From assembly GCA_041161065.1 (NCBI GenBank), contig JBEAVE010000016.1:1-56781 (forward strand): DNA of 56,781 bases, in the 5' to 3' direction. The DNA is from DYRG01 sp041161065 (GTDB taxonomy: Bacteria; Pseudomonadota; Gammaproteobacteria; Beggiatoales; Beggiatoaceae). The notes beneath the pieces are model-generated. The model did no database searches and was not told where the DNA came from. It was given only the letters and a program-made list of their open reading frames with translations. Below, piece by piece: positions 12,501-17,247 of the stretch. Every line of letters begins with the position of its first letter. The stretch's first letter is position 1. Made by a program: the position numbers and the translations under genes.

Positions 12501-12898
12501 TTAATTAAGTCTTGATAATTTGTAATATTGCTGTCGACAAAAACGACTTCGTGGCGTTGAGGAAGGGGATTTGATTCGGGCGCAAGTTGGGTATCGTCGG
12601 CGGAAATGAGGGTGGTTTTCGACGCGGACGCTTTTTCAACCGATTGATTAACGGGTGGTTTATCAATATGCAACGCATCGGGATCGGTCGCGGCGACGGG
12701 CGGATGATCGATGTGCAAAGCCTGATGAATTAAATTTTGCAACGCATCAGGAGTTTGATGAAAGTCTTGCAAATCAGGGAGATGGTCGAGCGCGGCAAAC
12801 GGGTCTGCGCTGAGCAACACGCGATCTTCCAAGCGTTCTGCGACGAGTGGACGCTTCTTAAAAGGGGGAAATTTTGACGAGGAGGACTTGCGTTTCAT
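1..12898 (-). CDS. Giant LEPR-XLL / DUF4347 / DUF11-like / SdrD B-repeat surface protein (3' end outside window)
   Basis: The frame is open from ATG at 12898 to the left edge, at least 4299 codons with no stop. I checked coding sense in this frame at the N-terminus, near 6.5-8 kb and at the left edge. An AGG Shine-Dalgarno lies 8 nt before the ATG. Residues about 16-33 hold a LEPR-XLL motif (ERLEDRVLLSADPF). Residues about 117-275 are a DUF4347 domain with VVFVDSNI, IHIFSHG and DILIYGCNV. Roughly 12.1-6.6 kb encodes Ig-like/DUF11-type repeats (for example PSLTITKNIANPVYDATD). Roughly 6.6 kb to 1 encodes about 18 SdrD B-like repeats with the Ca-binding pattern VWxDxNxDGxxDxGExGI. There is no Sec signal peptide. 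DUF4347/LEPR-XLL proteins often use type I secretion, so a C-terminal RTX/T1SS signal beyond the window is likely but unseen. The role is probably adhesion or surface layer (inference). Confidence 0.9.
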   Translation of the reverse strand, partial: MKRKSSSSKFPPFKKRPLVAERLEDRVLLSADPFAALDHLPDLQDFHQTPDALQNLIHQALHIDHPPVAATDPDALHIDKPPVNQSVEKASASKTTLISADDTQLAPESNPLPQRHEVVFVDSNITNYQDLIKDLQHKPETLLQIVVLDHSKDGLQQITDTLNQTTNPVDAIHIFSHGSNAQLNIAQTHLNPETLKDHAQELQSWQTHLTKDADILIYGCNVTAQETGVEFVKKLSELTQTDIAASSNDTAPEKLGGDFILETTIGVIETHSLETTADIILATPAPTVALTGLGDHFLNESFDFNLVFDNPSSTNTGYGPYVDLVVPREVVLGSPKYLTYDLPKVLIKEVGVWNGSNWVTSLGATGTIVADHPYEPAGGTYFTPPSGAGHKTGDKWIVFQLPFGSFVPEQPTLTVTFAGNTLNYNDNGALGFTHDGSARYNLPLTFDVIGGYRFGSDPLDNPSSDAPIKASQVAGVVTPKVIELTKTNDAPEGETATGKNFPRTFTITVDVANQVTVTNLAIDDFLDTKYRYLGDLTITTAASGAVITYQPDINFPLTTLDLHKNDGDVFVDGNTYAPSNAIFDSPDTNPDNKLRVTIPSVVGTTGSSEIIITYKAYVPEYDGTPQPFNGTTIPILNPNSSGKWNDWNDSTNVAQGIADYSDDRGTYHFSSSSADALPNATSTITDKPLAIQKGVSAVGGPVTDGSGNLLILPGVTLEYVLDFQVSDYFAFNDITITDVFSDGQRLNTAFQPVLHIESGNPLSSGFVPVDYTLDFSLGVHTTAPVNDSSAGELSGTGDSFRWNVWNDTGSAAKGDTTLVFDVSSKLASADPSHLGRLIGAQKDANSIGSDTYSSTGLYLAQYYPKGTTGKITYQTVIQEQFSDLYQISNAADGTYTNDKSVDTLDKLGNNVSISGNMLDPHNSYASLSDRRGDISGAGVEIAAPKLVKSIYAIDGQTVYGVPPRLQPGQTVTYRLTLPMPSADSENFVLTDYLPLPVFDMSSAGYTIVDTSLDATLAANFYTGGTIPAAGHVGFGPLDNFHNLYSLNSTTFTVTDQNFNLSTGPIISVDSTNNLVKFDFGKFDTKGADAFGRTLDLLITVKATDHPFATDNFFLTNQAQAGYGNTQNNAASSTNIVQILLVQPNVHISKGTVATTNINNTFIPGIAGMNTFADPSATGSNFTGFIDTNTIKSDLTTTSTASGAQTDNINSNVTNVDAKDVVRFAITLENQGDGEAHDLVVDDTIPQGLKITESGLDIAVTKGDGSTVLGWRAEIYTDNHTYFVKSSDAAHYTDSTGGVHNWTAFSYNDVSLYDSTTDATGFRIIIDDPATSGALGIGIDATAKLDGSLDGTVKVDPNASLPIDGTSAKNVAVISYELKVPENTSAGKDYTNEARIVNYAGKEGGHNLLYYDGTSHLVDGTGAFIPPDGTDKMMTPPIVQNGVTLASWLDKSTVGVKIPDVVKDFASVSAAGAYTDQTFTTGSNVVIGEGVYYDIAVTLAEGTNQNLHIIDLVPDGLRFDPTFNSNKGYQIITDKTVPIFQGKNLAKDFNGDTLNPTITTALTTNVNDNGKDIDFSFGNVYVTPDNDTSNNAFVMRVKMIATDVTLNQDGSKLVNNVAVTYKDPDTNLDTTSDTANSQTLVIKEPTLTITKSALSSTTLDAGDAITYSVVIKNSSSVPAFDISFKDAVMSEIVDVTLDSASANASVTWDGSDSFKFTDNTLQIVDGSNVDLYPTGEITLIFHGKLSPTIPSNIQISNTAQVWWTSIDGTNNPDERTGADVQNPQTTIDPNILNNYGLSSTVVNAVINNIQVNKTLVTTNQPDTTGNNLAIGEIATYRLDVTLPEGVVSDLRISDNIPLGMALIPESVSLVSTAIVGNGLIADFNGSALSFSTLGTFNNGGDVTFDFNPITITSDNDSSNNAFYLTYQTKVLHDATTNFGDSITHQTALDNTAAHNNGGATAALTFTPSSVHAVVVEPSLTITKNIANPVYDATDLVTMSFVVSNVGLAKAYEVHVEDTLDINKFVEGSFVLISPLSNGFTSHFEPTTGKLEFGGGTLDFTGANSSITFNFALPLEATVAAGETITNYAFVTTSTLPGNDANERQEPTVAATDSLIISEYLLDGTVYKDLNNDGTINGLDSGISGVAVTLTGFDHLNNPITFVTTTNASGYYKFEHLRPSDTNGYTLLEVQPTLYLDGKETTGNFGGTYDNLHNSNVIEKIILSLDQTIATTTATSYNFGELPPNTIIGKVWNDKNNDGIIDSGETGISGIEITLTGNNDWGSTLIITTTDANGFYTFTDLRPTDSNGYTISETQPVGFLDGRDVKHTSTLGTVGNDYFTALIFNGNNATGQTVTGYDFGEVKPNALSGIVWEDRNNDGIKDSGEPVIEGATVILSGVYKNSLGNDATYDLTAITNVDGSYQFTSFYPSTNGYTLTEILPATYLDGKDATGTINGSAGGTITSTQGATLDVFVFNTHFSSDAKTGINYNFGEIKANVLTGFVFEDDNNDGSFNSGAENGISGVVLTLTGTNDLGQAITPVLATTDSNGKYDFTGLRPSDSNGYIITETHPTAYLDGKEFIGDFGGTAQSPTFDVISKITLTTTDSTAHNYNFGELKPNVLIGQVWNDKNNDGTVNDGGTAGISGVVLTLEGTSDIGLITYTATTSSDGFYTFDRIRPSVSGYTLTETQPPNFIDGKDNITGWGSPINIITGNDYVTGITFLTGQTAQTYNFGEIKASQLIGNVWHDLNNDGTFDSGETGISGVVLTLTGTNDYGAISPITSTTDSNGHYTFSNLRPGSYQLTETQPPNFIDGKDATQDISIAGFNYSPEWTTGHDVISQITIGTDQTAQYYNFGEILPSKLTGFVYEDLNNNGVKETGETGISGVVLTLTGTNDFGVGITETATTDSLGKYDFTGLRPSDSNGYQIKETQPAGYYDGSEQIGELNGNLSGSAESSSLDIIHFTSTVYFDATNYNFGELPPNEIHGIVWTDKNNDGLIAGIDEIGISGVTVSLEGTDYLGQTTLITFVTGNDGSFHFTNLPAGHYKLIEQNEPTKYLDGKDAVGSPSYGFVGKDGGLDAILDISLDHTAGAILTNYRFGEIIPVPISGYVWNDQNNDGSFDQLNEPAISGTVITLIGTNDLTAFSLDKTTDSNGYYEFPDLRPGTYTLTEHQSAGFLDGKDRVFDSTARATSYSEIGSGIYTADWTTGHDQFASITLNENTPPQLFFDFGELRPSKLTGEVWHDANNDASIDTGETHISGVILTLSGIADDIGATTYTFTTNTDGKYTFDQLRPGNYNLVEPSLTTFMDGRDQTGEHARNNTTISGGILTTVSEVDNFAVSLTEGMTASGYNFGEIKPSTFSGKVWEDLDNNGTINGGETGISGVVLTLTGTVPNETAEFTFLTTTDSNGLYTFTNLPPASYKLIEPTPTNYIDNKDQIGTINGVTSGSISSDHTNLSPSFKDTLLFTIATDDSTALNYNFGEIKPFHLNGVVYHDLNNDGSFDSGSGETGISGVILTLTGTNDVGNAVSLSITTDSTGFYQFDNLRPSNTLGYSVKETQPANYIDGKDTAGTFNGTTDGSARVISLSTLDLISNITFPIDNLTGETAINYNFGEIKSSILQGTVWEDDNTNGVIDSGEPLLSGVVITLTGTNDQNQPVNLIITTDSNGHYSFGHLRPSDSNGYKLVETQPTYLKDGSVFVGSEGGNNSITNTISQITLNQGVDGSNYNFSEKPSAVLGDTVYFDKNADGIQQPANGEYGLANVPVTVTWAGLDGTIGTGDDVSYITTTDASGNYWVSDLPKGYYEITLDQSQLPVGLTVEKEKHPSATLSAGETLLSIDFGFIESSTIGDTVYKDLNEDGTQNFDASGNPTEPGIGGVSVLARWAGSDGIFGNADDAVYSTNTDSSGHYLFTNVPSGKYQVSVNMNTVPADYKVPGEVPPEISVDFGGTNLNADFGFKKTPILNTAQIGDTVWLDANGDGSQQSGETGIAGVYIELYRDYNGNGKIDANEPIYARATTDASGHYTFASLFADQYIVKVVDDYHKLDNLTLTTSNEPHVVSLAAKEVYRNADFGYKPISPTGSAGDFVWFDANKDGIQNAGETGIANVVVKLTYAGADGQFGTGDDTLFIQTTDSQGKYQFTALPVGKYSIVVDSASVPPTLSAVIGGQSLGQNPYAFSLAQAQSRQDLDFGYKSNASASLGDFVWLDADKDGVQDAGETGIANVPVKLTFAGADGSFGTADDVTQTTTTNASGHYQFNNLAAGKYKVDVTQPANTSPTSGAQSVGGNSVEISLANNQSNQT

Positions 12899-13296
12899 AA
12901 AATTACCTGAAAGATAAACAGCTTTGGAGTGAATCTAATTTGCTTAAGAATGCAAAAAACATTCCATTAAATAACTTATTGATTTTATTGTGGATTTTAT
13001 GCTTAATGGGGTATTCATTATTTGCAAAACGCAACAATTTTCTTAGTTTGACAAACGCAAAAAAAAAAATCGCAAAATGCAACAATATCACTTGCAAAAC
13101 AAACACCCATCACGACTAAGTTAATATCATATATAGGGTGTTTTTGCAAATTACAATGCGCTCATCAGTGCCAAAAATGTGGATTATTCAGTGCGTAAAA
13201 GTATTTTTTATGACCGTCATAATTTAGGGTACAATTTGCACCGTAATGTGACAATTCAAAATAAAACAATTCATCTCATGTGAGCGTTATACCGCT
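12899..13296. promoter_or_regulatory. Divergent intergenic region with repeated GCAAAA boxes
   Basis: This 398-bp AT-rich gap lies between the giant gene and pyrB. GCAAAAYGCAACAAT occurs at 13024-13038 and 13072-13086, spaced 48 bp. Partial copies are at 13094-13100 (GCAAAAC) and 13146-13160 (GCAAATTACAATGCG). An A11 tract sits at about 13059-13069. The boxes could be operator sites for one of the divergent genes. No convincing ORF is present. Confidence 0.5.
13207..13235 (+). promoter_or_regulatory. Possible pyrB promoter
   Basis: A TACAAT -10-like hexamer at 13230-13235 lies 17 bp after a weak TTTATG. It is 61 bp upstream of the pyrB ATG. Only the -10 is a good match. Confidence 0.35.
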
Positions 13297-14271
13297 ATGA
13301 ACAATATTCAATTTGATACGCAAGGAAAGTTGCGGCATTTTCTCGCGATTGAGGGTTTGTCGAAAGACCTTTTAATTCATATCCTCGACATCGCACAATC
13401 CTTTATTGATGCCGATCATCAAACCATTAAAAAAATCCCTTTGTTACGCGGCAAAACGGTAATGAATTTGTTTTTCGAACCGAGCACGCGAACCCGAACA
13501 ACTTTTGAAATTGCTGCCAAACGATTGTCCGCCGATGTCATCAATTTTAATATTAGCGCGTCGTCTTCGAGCAAAGGCGAATCGTTAACCGATATGTTGC
13601 ACAATTTGGAGGCGATGTTCTGCGATATGTTCGTGGTTCGACACGCAGCAAGCGGCGCAGCCCATTTTATTGCCGAGCACATTTCCCCGCACGTTCATGT
13701 GGTGAATGCGGGCGATGGTTGCCACGAACACCCCACCCAAGCGATGCTCGATGTATTGACCATTCGGCAACATAAAGGCGATTTTTCTCCGTTAAAAGTC
13801 GCGATCGTCGGCGATATTCTCCATTCGCGCGTTGCCAGATCACTCATTCATGCGCTGAATATTTTGGGCGCGGCAGAAGTGCGGGTGATCGCCCCTAAAA
13901 CCTTGATTCCCAAAGAAGCTGAACAACTTGGCGTGCAGGTTTTCCACAATTTGCGGCAAGGCGTGAAAAACGTTGATGTGGTGGTTATGTTGCGATTGCA
14001 GCGCGAAAGAATGCAAAATGCGGCGTTGCTGCCCAGCGCGCACGAATTTTTCCAAACCTATGGTTTAACAGAAGATATTTTAAAATCCGCCCAACCCGAC
14101 GCAATCGTGATGCACCCCGGACCCATCAATCGCGGCGTGGAAATTGCTTCAAGCGTCGCCGACGGGAAACGTTCCGTGATTTTACAACAGGTTAGCAATG
14201 GGATCGCCGTTCGAATGGCGGTGATGGCATTAGCGATGGGCGTGCCTCTTTCTGAATCTGAAATAATCTAA
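13297..14271 (+). CDS. pyrB: Aspartate carbamoyltransferase catalytic subunit
   Basis: The 324-residue protein condenses carbamoyl phosphate and aspartate in pyrimidine biosynthesis. It shows the carbamoyl-phosphate motif FFEPSTRTRTTFE (about residues 53-65), HPTQAMLD (about 145) and the C-terminal HPGPINRG (about 270-280). The length fits the Pseudomonas-type PyrB that assembles with an inactive PyrC' homologue. A PyrC'-type gene is found at 20038 on the same strand, but 5.8 kb away instead of adjacent. No strong ribosome binding site precedes the ATG. The first residues (MNNIQFDTQGKLRHF) support this start. Confidence 0.96.
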   Translation: MNNIQFDTQGKLRHFLAIEGLSKDLLIHILDIAQSFIDADHQTIKKIPLLRGKTVMNLFFEPSTRTRTTFEIAAKRLSADVINFNISASSSSKGESLTDMLHNLEAMFCDMFVVRHAASGAAHFIAEHISPHVHVVNAGDGCHEHPTQAMLDVLTIRQHKGDFSPLKVAIVGDILHSRVARSLIHALNILGAAEVRVIAPKTLIPKEAEQLGVQVFHNLRQGVKNVDVVVMLRLQRERMQNAALLPSAHEFFQTYGLTEDILKSAQPDAIVMHPGPINRGVEIASSVADGKRSVILQQVSNGIAVRMAVMALAMGVPLSESEII

Positions 14272-14308
14272 TTTTTACAGTTATCTTTTTAAATACTAAG
14301 GAGTTTTT

Positions 14309-14758
14309 ATGCGGTGTACTATTTTTGTGTTAGCTTTTGTGCCTTTATTCAGCGTTTCTCAAGTTTGGGGTTCGGGAAGTGTGGGTGCGACATATTGTCC
14401 GTATGGTGCTAATTCTGAGGTACTTCAAAAATGTACGGGAAACTCTACACGTCGTTTATTACCCAATTCCTCCTGTGAGTATCGCGCGAGAAATGGCGAA
14501 ATTACACAAGGCAAAGTTATGCAAACGGTTGATAATAAAAATGTTTGTGTAATAAATTTATCGGATTTAAAACAAGTCGGAGAAAGCTGTCAATTAGGGA
14601 TTTATAATGGCTGGAATCCTTTAAGAAATTGGCAAGTTTCGGGGACAGTTTCTCAACAAAATAATGCACTAATTTGCTCTGTTTCAGAAATCCCCGCCGA
14701 ACCCCAACTTCCTCGCCCGCCTTTACCCACCAAAACTCAACTCCTCAATTTACAATAA
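14309..14758 (+). CDS. Exported small Cys-rich protein, paralogue 1 of 3
   Basis: Not a family I recognise. The 149-residue protein begins with a signal peptide (hydrophobic residues about 3-21) behind a good AAGGAG site 5 nt upstream of the ATG. The mature part has a short variable segment with two cysteines (C-x12-C). A conserved domain follows, starting at SSCEYRARNGEITQGKV, with four cysteines and the block NGWNPLRNWQVSGTVSQQNN. The protein ends in a proline-rich tail (PAEPQLPRPPLP) and LLNLQ. Six cysteines suggest three disulfides in the periplasm or outside. The last 300 or so nucleotides are nearly identical to those of the genes at 14837 and 16795, while the N-terminal mature parts differ. 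It sits 37 bp after pyrB at the start of an accessory block. Confidence 0.8.
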   Translation: MRCTIFVLAFVPLFSVSQVWGSGSVGATYCPYGANSEVLQKCTGNSTRRLLPNSSCEYRARNGEITQGKVMQTVDNKNVCVINLSDLKQVGESCQLGIYNGWNPLRNWQVSGTVSQQNNALICSVSEIPAEPQLPRPPLPTKTQLLNLQ

Positions 14759-14836
14759 ACTTTTTTATATCAGCTAACTAGACAATTATAAAAATGCTAG
14801 ATATACTAGCTTTTTCAAATCAAAAAGGAGCTTTAA

Positions 14837-15292
14837 ATGCGTATTTGGTTTATTTCTAGTATCGTTGTTTATTTAATGAGTTTTTCTCAAATGAGTTGGA
14901 GTTTTCAACAATCGTCTTGTTATAGACCGGATGGTAGCCTAGTTAGGTGTCCAGTGAATAACCAGAATAGTGGTTCGCGTAGAGCATTAGAAACGTTAGG
15001 TTCTTCCTGTGAATATCGTGCGAGAAATGGAGAAGTTACACAAGGCAAAGTTATGCAAACGGTTGATAATAAAAATGTTTGTGTAATTGATTTATCGGAT
15101 TTAAAACAAGTCGGAGAAAGCTGTCAATTAGGCATTTATAATGGTTGGAATCCTTTAAGAAATTGGCAAGTTTCAGGGACAGTTTCTCAACAAAATAATG
15201 CACTAAGTTGCTCTGTTTCAGAAATCCCCGCCGAACCGCAACTTCCTCGTCCGCCTTTACCCACTCAAACGCAACTTCTCAATTTACAATAA
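14837..15292 (+). CDS. Exported small Cys-rich protein, paralogue 2 of 3
   Basis: The 151-residue paralogue of the gene at 14309 is preceded by AAGGAG. Its signal peptide covers about residues 1-22. The variable segment (QSSCYRPDGSLVRCPVNNQ) has a C-x9-C pair. From ALETLGSSCEYRARNGE onward it matches the other two copies almost residue for residue, including the proline-rich tail and LLNLQ end. It probably arose by tandem duplication with replacement or rapid change of the N-terminal mature segment. Function unknown; the location is periplasmic or extracellular by inference. Confidence 0.8.
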   Translation: MRIWFISSIVVYLMSFSQMSWSFQQSSCYRPDGSLVRCPVNNQNSGSRRALETLGSSCEYRARNGEVTQGKVMQTVDNKNVCVIDLSDLKQVGESCQLGIYNGWNPLRNWQVSGTVSQQNNALSCSVSEIPAEPQLPRPPLPTQTQLLNLQ

Positions 15293-15314
15293 TTTTTCTC
15301 AACAACCAACAGGC

Positions 15315-15872
15315 ATGTGTATTATGAAATCCAATAAAATCAAAATATTATGCGGTATTATCTTGGCGACCCAAGCGTCGTTTAGTTTGGCGGAAAACAC
15401 CCCAAAACCCGTGAAATGGAATAATCAAGGGTTAATTGACGGGCTGTATGAATGTGATGTAACTGAGCCGAGCAACACGAGTTCTGCCGCGCGTCGAAAC
15501 ATTAAAGCAACACGTCGATCTACAACTGAAAATGCGCCTTATCGAAAGATTTTAAGTTTCTCTGGAAAAAGCGATGGTTCTTTGTTATACACGGTGGGAA
15601 AAACCGGCGTGCAGGCTTCTGATGAAAATACCGAATTAAGTGGGTATGGTGTGGGTTCAATTGCAACAGGTCAATTAATCGGTTCAACGTGGAATGGCGG
15701 GGCTTTTCAAATGGGCTTGGTTAGTTTAAATGATGCAAATAATGATGGCACTTATGACGGTTTAACGGTGAAAGGAACGATATTTATCCGCAATGATGCA
15801 AAAACCAATCAACCTGTTAATGCAAACATTGTGTGTCGCAAAGCAGAATCCTTATCAAATCTCTTAAAATAA
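15315..15872 (+). CDS. Exported hypothetical protein, related to the next gene
   Basis: The 185-residue protein has a signal peptide ending near FSLAEN. A second ATG at 15324 (MKSNKIKIL) is an equally good start. No known family recognised. It shares a pattern with the gene at 15888: an NxGLIDGLYECD-type opening, a central GYGxGxxxxGxLI stretch, an N-D-x-N-N-D-G-x-Y-D acidic (possibly Ca-binding) motif and a final cysteine segment (NIVCRK). The two are probably diverged paralogues. It is co-directional with, and close to, the Cys-rich paralogues. Confidence 0.7.
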   Translation: MCIMKSNKIKILCGIILATQASFSLAENTPKPVKWNNQGLIDGLYECDVTEPSNTSSAARRNIKATRRSTTENAPYRKILSFSGKSDGSLLYTVGKTGVQASDENTELSGYGVGSIATGQLIGSTWNGGAFQMGLVSLNDANNDGTYDGLTVKGTIFIRNDAKTNQPVNANIVCRKAESLSNLLK

Positions 15873-15887
15873 GAAAGGAAGTTTTAT

Positions 15888-16637
15888 ATGAAAAAGTTAA
15901 TGGTTGCGGTTGTTTTAGGCATTTCTAGTTCTTTAAGCTATGCGGCAGAAACATCGGTATTGGTGAATTGTGCCGATCCCGATATTGCGGATTATAATTT
16001 CGATGCGTGTCCTGATGGCACAGCCAGCCAAGCGGTGTCGGTGGATTGCAGCGATCCGTACATTATTCTTTATAATCCAGATGCTTGCCCGAATTCGCGC
16101 GTGCCATATTGCGACGAGCCAAACGTGGCGGAAGGTGATTGGTGTCTCGATCCGCTCGATCGCATCGACAGCCCGATTTCCGATACCCCCGAACAATACG
16201 ATCCCACGCACCCCATTGATTTTGATAACACTAATTTGATCAGCGAATACATCGACGGCGTTTATCAATGTTACATGACGGCTGCTCCCGCCACCAATTC
16301 GGCTAATTCCACCACCACCGACCACTTTCAGGCTTACGCGACTTTAACCAGCCGCAAAGACGGCACCACCGATTTTGTGTTGGCATCTGAAGATATGACC
16401 AAAAATCCTTTTTACGGATATGGCACGGGCAAATTTTCTTTTGATACCTTAATTTATCAAGGCATAACTAGTGAGAAGAAAACCTTTGCCTTTAATTACG
16501 TTTTTAACGATTTGAACAACGACGATTATATTGATGAAATCTTGGCGCACGGAAATATGGAAGTCGTTCTAAAATCAGACAAATCTACTCCAACAACCCA
16601 AACTTATCAAATAGATTGCACTTATTTGAGCTGGTAA
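15888..16637 (+). CDS. Exported hypothetical protein with Cys/Asp-rich N-terminal repeats
   Basis: The 249-residue protein has a clear signal peptide (MKKLMVAVVLGISSSLSYAA) and an AGGAAG ribosome site. Mature residues about 25-80 contain short repeats of the form V-x-C-x-D-P-x-I-x-x-Y-N-x-D-A-C-P. Residues about 110-249 resemble the previous protein: EYIDGVYQCYM, YGYGTGKFSFDTLIYQG, NDLNNDDYIDE and a final IDCTY. The N-D-x-N-N-D pattern could bind calcium. Function unknown. Confidence 0.7.
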   Translation: MKKLMVAVVLGISSSLSYAAETSVLVNCADPDIADYNFDACPDGTASQAVSVDCSDPYIILYNPDACPNSRVPYCDEPNVAEGDWCLDPLDRIDSPISDTPEQYDPTHPIDFDNTNLISEYIDGVYQCYMTAAPATNSANSTTTDHFQAYATLTSRKDGTTDFVLASEDMTKNPFYGYGTGKFSFDTLIYQGITSEKKTFAFNYVFNDLNNDDYIDEILAHGNMEVVLKSDKSTPTTQTYQIDCTYLSW

Positions 16638-16794
16638 TTTTAACTTAGGAAGGTAGTGCTTTCTATCTTCCTAATTCTTTTAAAACAAAACGTCAATTTA
16701 TTGTTTCTCGGGAAATTAGATTCTAATATTTCTCCAAACAGTATTTTTTTTAAAGTTAAATTCTTAATTTACAAATAAACTTTAGGAGCTTTAT

Positions 16795-17247
16795 ATGCGT
16801 GCTGTATTGATTTCTAGTATCGCTATTTATTTCATGAGTTTTTCTCAAATAAGTTGGAGTGCTGGTTCTTCTTGTCCGTCTGGCACTCGCCTTGTGGGTA
16901 TGAAGTGTATTAGACTTGTAATTAACCCTAATCGTAGAGCATTAGAAACGTTGGGTTCTTCCTGTGAGTATCGTGCGAGAAGTGGCGAAATTAAACAAGG
17001 TAAAGTTATGCAAACGGTTGATAATAAAAATGTTTGTGTAATTGATTTATCGGATTTAAAACAAGTTGGAGAAAGCTGCCAATTAGGGGTTTATAATGGC
17101 TGGAATCCTTTAAGAAATTGGCAAGTTTCAGGGACAGTTTCTCAACAAAATAATATACTAATTTGTTCTGTTTCAGAAATCCCCGCCGAACCACAACTTC
17201 CTCGTCCATCGTTGCCTTCTCGTGCAGAACTCCTTAATTTACAATAA
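16795..17247 (+). CDS. Exported small Cys-rich protein, paralogue 3 of 3
   Basis: The 150-residue third copy has a signal peptide at residues 1-22 and TAGGAG upstream. The variable part (SSCPSGTRLVGMKCIRLV) has a C-x9-C pair. The conserved domain starts at ALETLGSSCEYRARSGE and ends in LLNLQ. Its last 26 bases overlap the start of the Lnt-like gene. It is separated from copies 1 and 2 by the two other exported proteins, so the duplication was not a simple tandem one or was later interrupted. Confidence 0.8.
   Translation: MRAVLISSIAIYFMSFSQISWSAGSSCPSGTRLVGMKCIRLVINPNRRALETLGSSCEYRARSGEIKQGKVMQTVDNKNVCVIDLSDLKQVGESCQLGVYNGWNPLRNWQVSGTVSQQNNILICSVSEIPAEPQLPRPSLPSRAELLNLQ

Noticed and set aside
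15933..16325. 130-codon minus-strand ORF
   Set aside because: Antisense shadow of the exported protein at 15888, which has a clear signal peptide and ribosome site.
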